DNA of 64,000 bases from Valencia hispanica (lineage: Eukaryota; Chordata; Actinopteri; Cyprinodontiformes; Valenciidae). The notes beneath the pieces are model-generated. The model saw only the letters and a list, made by a program, of their open reading frames with translations, was not told the DNA's origin and did not search any database. Shown here piece after piece: positions 58,520 to 64,000 of the stretch (position 1 is the stretch's first letter; each line of letters opens with the position of its first letter). Both the position numbers and the translations under genes were made by a program. The stretch lies in NCBI GenBank assembly GCA_963556495.2, contig OY747704.1:35050001-35114000 (forward strand), written 5' to 3'.

Positions 58520-59678
58520 TCAGCTGCGTTTACTTTCTCTCACCCTTTGCTCCAGCTCCCGCAGTATTCTCTCACTGACTGGGTCAGCCTTGGCCACAAC
58601 GGCTCTCTCGTCGCCTGGCTTGACAACGACCGTCATGATGCAGCACATGTCCACCAGCTCTTCCTGGCATCTCCTCATGCCGGAGTCCAGCTCCCCCCTG
58701 CGGGCCGGGTCACGCTTTAGAGCCGTCTTCTCTGCTACCGAGAAGCCCAGTAAGCCTGTCAAAACCTCATCGGATAACTCTACATCCAGGTAACCAGTTC
58801 CATCGGATATGGAAGCAGAAACACTCCAGACCCCATTACTGCTGGTCAGCTTCCCCAGCAGAGTCACAATGAAGGCTTTGACGTGGACCTCAATGGGTTG
58901 GGAATGTGGCGTAGACATAAGCTTCTCAAGCAAGCATAAGTAGGTAAAAGGCGCAGAGGTCCGAGTGAGAGCAAGGAAGCTGGCATCACTTTCTGTAGTG
59001 TTTAAAGATGTTCCTGTAAGTGTTTTTGGGGATATCCTGGAAAGGCTACAGGTGGTAGAGCTTTCTCTTTCCCTTTTAGATTGTTCTTTAGCAGAGATCC
59101 GAGCCAATTCTCCAGACCTCTCTGTTTTCTCTGGATTGTGCTCAACCAAAAGACAGTCCATGTCTTCATCCATAAAATCGTCATAATTTATACCCAACTC
59201 TGATTCTTTGGGTAGTTCTAACACTGTTGAAGAAAAGGAAGGCTGGGCTGTTACTGGAGCCTCTCTGCGGAATCCTTGATGATCTCTTTTCAGTGTGGTG
59301 GATCTGGAGGGAGCAGATCCTTTAAATGCCCCAGATCCATGTGAAGTGTGCATCTCAAACTGAGCAGGTTGGGGTTCTGCTGCTCTTTCCACACTGCTTT
59401 GATTTCCTGATATGCTGTTATTCTGAAGTGTGCTTCTGTGATCGCCATCAACATTTCCACTTTCCTGTAATATGACGCTGTCTAACTCATCCAGGGGAAA
59501 GTCGTCAAAGTCTTCATCAGGAAATGCATCGTCTGCCATGTTGTCTTCTTGGCTATTTTGATCCATCACGTCAGAGTGGAAGAACTCAGCAAGGTCGTCA
59601 TCGTTGTGGCTTCTTCGAACTGACCCACTCCTGTTAGTTTGTGTCAGATCACTTCTGTGAAGGACGGTGGAGGCTTGA
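58520..59678 (-). CDS. rmi1: rmi1 last coding exon: disordered linker and RMI1 C-terminal OB fold
   Basis: Acceptor ...gtttttcag at 59680-59679, first base T completing a Ser codon from the previous exon; stop TGA at 58522-58520. The first part (about 240 residues) is polar and acidic, including DDDLAEFFHSD and DDFPLDELDSV, likely disordered linker. The last 130 residues are the OB2 domain. A reading starting at MFFSQAS would include intron and is not the real start. Confidence 0.94.
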
Positions 59679-62600
59679 CTGAAAAACACAAATATACGAA
59701 TTATTTTACCAAGTGTTGCAGAAGAAAATGCTTATATCAGACATTTATGGAAACTCGAGATAGGAGAGTGTCTGGCAAGACATATTAACTGAATGATTAT
59801 AACCCCAAGTTGGTACATTTACATTTATATTATTTGAAACCCAGCTTTCTTTGCAATATAGTTTATCATCTCTGATGAAGACAATTATTTTATTTTATCA
59901 TTTAATCTAGAGATGTAAGAGAAATCCGTAGGTGATAGGGATTAAGCGATTTCCAGCTTGACCAGTGTTTTGGAAACTGAAAAATCCCAAATGTTCTTCA
60001 AATCAGTGAACACACCAAACTTAAAATTAAGCACACTCAGATCCCGCTGACAACAACAGATTTTGGCATGGAAAACTGTTACAGAATGAGGAAGACTCAT
60101 ATTTGCAAGTGTACAGTCGTGGCCAAAAGTTTTGAGAATTACATAGATATCGGAAATTGGAAAAGTTGCTGCTTAAGATTTTATAATAGCAATTTGCACA
60201 TACTCCAGAATGTTATGAACAGTGATCAGATGAATTGCATAGTCCTTCTTTGCCATGAAAATTCCACTGCATTTCATTGCTGTCATTAAAGGACCTGCTG
60301 AGATCATTTCAGTAATCGTCTTGTTAACTTAGGTGAGAATGTTGACGAGCACAAGGCTGGAGATCATTATGTCAGGCTGATTGGGTTAGAATGGCAGACT
60401 TGACATGTTAAAAGGAGGGTGATGCTTGAAATCATTGTTCTTCCATTGTTAACCACCTCTGTGCACCATACCATCAGTGCACAGAGATTTGAGATGGTAT
60501 TATAAAGGCAACTGTTGTCTGTGGTTCATTCAGGCTGCAAGACAGCGACGGAGAGCCAGACTTTCAGTGACACCAGGAAGGCTGAATGTCTTATGGCAAA
60601 AATTTTCCGTTTAATCATTTTAAGCTTTCAACCTCTGTCTGTTATAGAACATGATAGAGTTGGAAGTGTTAAAAGTTTTTTTTCTATAATAAGTACCAAA
60701 ACAATGTGATAATGTTGTCTTCATTTTGAAATAACAGTAAAACCCTGTTTTACAGTGATTGCTCTATCATAGTCGCTGTGACAGTGTGACTCTGTTCCAA
60801 AAATAAAAATATGTATCGACCATGGTAGGAAGGCATTCCTGTTCCGATTACTTTATTGGTGAGTTTATTGGTGCATCGCTGCCGCAATTCTTTGTCAAGA
60901 CACATGGTACTTGTTTTTCAGTATAAACCAACTGACAAAACGGCAAAGCACCTGGAAGAAATTGTTAAATTTGGGCATAATTTCGTCTTTAAAGAGTAAC
61001 TAAACCCCAAAACAAGCTGTAAACTAACTCTAAACTGTATAAATGGGTCTTTACCAATGCAATCTTTCAGTTTCTGGGATTGTTGTTTTTACATTTTCGT
61101 GTATACTTGTTTAATTCTACAGGCTTTGGTCTAAACTCTTAGTGCTGCCCTCTTAGGGTTGAACGGTGGCCACTGCATTTGAATTTTGTGATTGGTGGCG
61201 AGCGGTACATCTTCACGTCACAGGCATTGACTGAGATCATGACTGCTGTGACACACAGACACGCCCCGTTGGTTTGGGTATAAAACTATCAGACATCTCG
61301 GCCCTGTGGCGAGTTTGGAGTTGGATTGCGTTTTTCAGGTTACCATTTTTATCACATTAGCACTTAGTTAGCATAGCTGAAATACTGTTTTGAACGTTAG
61401 CCTATGTTAGCATCACCAATCAGAGACTGGACCCATTCTGTCTCCCTCTGCCTCAGCAGCAGCGCCGGCTTCGGGCAGCGCTGACTCAGCGCCCCGAGCC
61501 AGCGGCTCGAATTGATACGGCTCGCGGCCGCTGGGCTCCATAAAGCCTCCCTCTACTCCTCTACCTCCGTTGACAGCGGAGGAGATCCGCTGGCTCAGGG
61601 CGCTGGTGAGGCAGAGGGAGACAGGAGAAGTCCAGTCTCTGACTGCTAATGCTAACATAGGCTAACGTTCAAAACAGATGAACATCGATCAGATCGATCA
61701 GTTGCAAAACTGCCAACGTCGCTTTGGTCACTGTCCATGTTTCAGTGTCAGATTAAGCGAGGTGTCACTGTCCTCCTGAACACACCCCCACGTCCCCCCC
61801 TCCGCTCATCATCCACACGATGATGAGACGTTGGAGGAGGTAGCGGGAAGAATTGAGTCAGTGTAAAAAAAGGACAAAAGCTTACAAAGGACATAAAGAC
61901 ACTGAAGAAGGCGACTTCAGTGTCTTTAGTGAGGAAGAGGAAGATAGCAACCAATAACTTTTCTGGTAGGCCAAAGTATGTTTTATTTTCTAACCAGGCA
62001 TGTTACTGTCGTGTTGTGTTGATGCTGTATTCGTGTTATACTGCCAATCTTCAGGCAGAGTTTGAAAAAAAAAAAAGCACGTCTTAAAACAAAAACAAAA
62101 ATCTTTCGCGTATCGTCTTTTTCTGTAAATATCTCATGTTACAACATAAAAACATGCGGCTTAAATTCAGGTACAAAATTTATTTTCGTTTCAAATTTAG
62201 CTAGCGCGGCTTAAATTCAGGTGCGGCCTATATATGTACAAAATGTATGTTCTTTTCAAATTAAGCTGGTGCGGCTTATATTCATGTGTGCTTAATAGTC
62301 CAAAATAACAATAACTGTGTAAAAAAAGTAATACATTTGAGAACAGTAATTTGTTGACCACTGACCTGGAGACAAGGTTCCCAAGAATGGAAGACAGAGT
62401 GGTGGTCCCCTGCACGGTCCCATAACCACTGTCTCTAGATGGTTGAACCTGAAGAACTTCGACCTCACTATTTTCCTCAAGACTGGCCAACAGCTCTGCA
62501 TCATCCACCTCCAGGTTCTCTACTTCCTGGTTGTCTTAAAAGAGAAAAATAATTATTCTTATCATTTTCATTTAAGAAATAAGAGAACTTCTGATCTAGC

Positions 62601-63238
62601 TTTTTTATTAGTCTAACAAATTTGTTTATTTGATCAAAGTAGGAGTGAGCATTTATCGTATTGTTTATTGTGAAAAAATTCCTATTATGATAAGAATTTT
62701 GATTTATTGTCACGATAAATTCCAATTTGTTTAAAAACCCAAAAACTGACAGTATCTTCAACATTTTTATCGTTATTAATTTCTCCTCTGTTTGTTTCAT
62801 GAGAGCCACAACAGATATCAATACATTTGAAAATATTAATAAATGCTGTGTGCAGTTTGCAGCTTAGTGATACAAATCACACTTCTTTATGTGACTGGTG
62901 TCCTGAAGAAGCCTATTTCAAATGGGTATGTTTTTCAAGAGCAGTATTTGTGTTTGTGGGGCTATGATTGCTGTGACATCCAGTCACTGGTCTACAGTTA
63001 CTTAAAAAAAGACTGCAACGAAGTAATAAACTGTTTTCTATCATCAATTTTAACAATATCACAATAGTACCACAAAAGATTATGAGAAATGTTAAGTCCA
63101 TATTGCCCATCCCTAGATGAAAGATCCACAAAGTTTTGTGATTGTACCTTGTCGTGGTTGTGTTGAAGCCCCTGTCCCTTCTTCCTCATGCTGCTGCTCC
63201 GGCTCAGGAAGGCCCAGTGTCCGGCACAACACCCTGCC
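58520..63238 (-). CDS. rmi1: RecQ-mediated genome instability protein 1, C-terminal three exons (partial gene)
   Basis: RMI1 is a subunit of the nuclear BLM-TOP3A-RMI dissolvasome, which resolves double Holliday junctions; its C-terminal OB fold (OB2) binds RMI2. Exons 63238-63148, 62534-62366 and 59678-58520 join in frame (phase 1 then phase 2) to about 472 codons, ending ...RVRESKRS. Recognised blocks: VLCRTLGLPEPEQQ, DDAELLASLEENSE, an acidic disordered middle with repeated DD/DDFPLDELD, and the OB2 domain APFTYLCLLEKLMST, VKAFIVTLLGKLTSSNGVWS, SASISDGTGYLDVELSDEVL, VDMCCIMTVVVKP. The N-terminal DUF1767/OB1 exons are not visible up to 64000 and must lie outside. As I recall, the human coding region lies in one exon, so the split gene here differs. 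Confidence 0.93.
59679..60110. other. rmi1 intron, no other feature seen
   Basis: AT-rich start of the 2.7 kb intron between the last two coding exons. Confidence 0.45.
60111..60510 (+). mobile_element. Tc1-like transposon 5' end, truncated
   Basis: Starts TACAGTCGTGGCCAAAAGTT, the terminal repeat of a well-known fish Tc1-type family, and continues GCACATACTCCAGAATGTTA, GCCATGAAAATTCCACTGCA and TGACGAGCACAAGGCTGGAG. The transposase and right end are missing. In the rmi1 intron. Confidence 0.8.
60990..62060 (+). mobile_element. Probable composite repeat with fold-back core in rmi1 intron
   Basis: 60990 opens TTTAAAGAGTAACTAAACCC, a phrase of TTAA-type (Kolobok-like) fish elements. 61250-61300 holds CACGCCCC and a TATAAAA box. 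A large inverted repeat occupies 61385-61677. No matching right terminus was found, so boundaries and class are tentative. Confidence 0.45.
61385..61677. repeat. Long inverted repeat (fold-back), about 100 bp arms
   Basis: The left arm starts CTGTTTTGAACGTTAGCCTA and continues CAGAGACTGGAC, CTGTCTCCCTCTGCCTCA. The right arm is its complement, ending GGCTAACGTTCAAAACAG at 61677. The left arm has an extra GC-rich piece near 61460-61490. The frame on the minus strand here is incidental. Confidence 0.9.
62155..62310. repeat. Imperfect tandem repeat with GCGGCTTA units
   Basis: GCGGCTTAAATTCAGGT occurs twice and GCGGCTTATATTCATGT once, with similar spacers containing ACAAAATTTATTTTCGTTTC. The wording is common in repeats of many animals. 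Confidence 0.7.
62366..62534 (-). CDS. rmi1: rmi1 internal exon
   Basis: Acceptor ...cttttaag, donor gtcagtgg. Reads DNQEVENLEVDDAELLASLE, ENSEVEVLQVQPSRDSGYGT and VQGTTTLSSILGNLVS. The (D/E)ELLASL(D/E)EN core is conserved in vertebrate RMI1. Frame entry is phase 1, exit phase 2. Confidence 0.92.
62641..63115. mobile_element. hAT-type MITE filling the small rmi1 intron
   Basis: Left end TAGGAGTGAGCATTTATCGT, right end ATATTGCCCATCCCTA, imperfect inverted repeats. The flanking 8 bp are GATCAAAG (62633-62640) and GATGAAAG (63116-63123), a 7/8 target-site duplication. The 475 bp element takes up most of the 613 bp intron between the exons at 62534 and 63148. Confidence 0.78.
63148..63238 (-). 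CDS. rmi1: rmi1 internal exon (first seen in window)
   Basis: Acceptor ...ccatgacag, donor gtacaatc, 91 bp. Reads GRVLCRTLGLPEPEQQHEEE then GTGASTQPRQ. VLxRxLGxPE is the end of the first OB region of RMI1, so the upstream exons should encode DUF1767 and OB1. Confidence 0.88.
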
Positions 63239-63267
63239 CTGTCATGGAATAATAACAGTTATGTACA

Positions 63268-64000
63268 ATTTAGGGGTGTCAAATGATTGCGCTGAGATTA
63301 ATTAATTACGAACATATTTAGCGCGCTATGTTTTTTAATCTCGTTAATCTAATTTTTTATTTCACTGTTTCTGTGAGTTACCTTTAAATAATATCCGTTT
63401 TTATGCTTTCTTGTGCTTGAGTTGTTAGGGGTTAACCATACCCTGAAGTGAACATCGATTGGCAGTGAGTCTGTCGGCCTGCTTATCTTGAGCTGACGCT
63501 TCCGTTGTAGTGGTGAGGCCAAGATGAGTGAGGATGAGGGGTGAATGGCAGACAGTTTTGCCAATTTAGTGTTTTTGTCACTATATTTAGTGAGTTTTTA
63601 GACCCCTCCAGCGATTATCTTTCAAAAAAGCGACTAGCAAAAAATCTACCGACTTTTTCTGGGGTTATTGGAGAGTTTTGGGTTAAGTACGTATCCTTGT
63701 TACTCTCACTGAGCAGCGGTGCAGCCGTGGGCTCGTCACCCGTCTCAGAACGTTCACAGCAGGCAGGCAGTCGCTCGCCTGGACTCAGAGCAGATATTTA
63801 CCCCACTGAGTCCAGAATGCTAATGAAGCGTGCATGCTGGAAGCCAAAGTTGCAATCAGCACTGGGACTAGTCTCAAAAACAGAGAAATGTAAATGGCTG
63901 GGACTGCATTTGTTAAAGTCTGTCAAAAACAATAAATTACTTCATAAAGCCACTTTTTTGTAATATATTTGTTCCGCCACAATAATGTAATGAATTTAAA
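63268..64000. mobile_element. Probable hAT-type element, left end, running off the window
   Basis: Begins TTAGGGGTGTCAAATGATTG and GCGCTGAGATTAATTAATTA, a typical hAT terminus of fish repeats. 63540-63960 has an open plus-strand frame with text found in such repeats but no domain I can name. No rmi1 exon was recognised here. Confidence 0.5.

Noticed and set aside
58413..58793. 126-codon plus-strand frame
   Set aside because: Antisense to the conserved rmi1 OB-fold coding sequence.
61413..61658. 81-codon minus-strand frame in GC-rich sequence
   Set aside because: It is the fold-back repeat in an rmi1 intron; no splice sites in the right phase and no similarity to RMI1.
63541..63963. 140-codon plus-strand frame as a host gene or rmi1 upstream exon
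   Set aside because: Wrong strand for rmi1, no known domain, and it adjoins a hAT-type terminus, so repeat origin is more likely.

Overview
This is nuclear DNA from a ray-finned (teleost) fish. The coding exons are short, have GT-AG introns and encode vertebrate proteins. The rest is AT-rich and packed with long (AT)n, (AAT)n and (ATGG)n microsatellites, L2 and Rex1/Babar-like LINEs, tRNA-derived SINEs, many decayed Tc1-like transposons and hAT-type non-autonomous elements, a mix typical of teleosts, probably a percomorph. No CRISPR array, operon, rRNA or functional tRNA gene was seen. I judged homology by reading translations against families I know; no database search was possible.

Layout. 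(1) 1-5827, minus strand: the 5' part of a neurotrophin-receptor gene, best match NTRK2 (TrkB). The signal-peptide/LRRNT exon (5577-5827) and three leucine-rich-repeat exons of 75, 72 and 69 bp are present; the gene continues beyond the left edge. A GC-rich first exon and a leader with A, CT and CTG runs lie upstream. (2) 6.4-15.8 kb: non-coding DNA with LINE, Tc1-like and SINE relics. (3) 15828-21890, plus strand: a decayed concentrative nucleoside transporter gene (SLC28 family, most likely SLC28A3). About eleven exon-like blocks keep their order, but frameshifts, stops and damaged splice sites break the frame. The last visible block ends in the (AAT)n tail of an oppositely oriented L2 LINE. 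(4) 22-58.4 kb: no recognisable host gene; L2 copies, a Rex1/Babar-like LINE, SINEs, hAT elements with clear target-site duplications, a DDE-integrase-type element with long inverted repeats, and Tc1-like relics, separated by apparently unique AT-rich DNA. (5) 58437-63238, minus strand: the C-terminal three exons of RMI1, a BLM-TOP3A complex subunit; its N-terminal exons must lie past the right edge.

The order and orientation NTRK2(-), SLC28A(+), RMI1(-) equals, when reversed, the human chromosome 9q21 order RMI1, SLC28A3, NTRK2 as I recall it. This supports all three identifications. The genes have unrelated jobs (neurotrophin signalling, nucleoside uptake, genome stability), so the grouping reflects ancestral linkage rather than a shared pathway.
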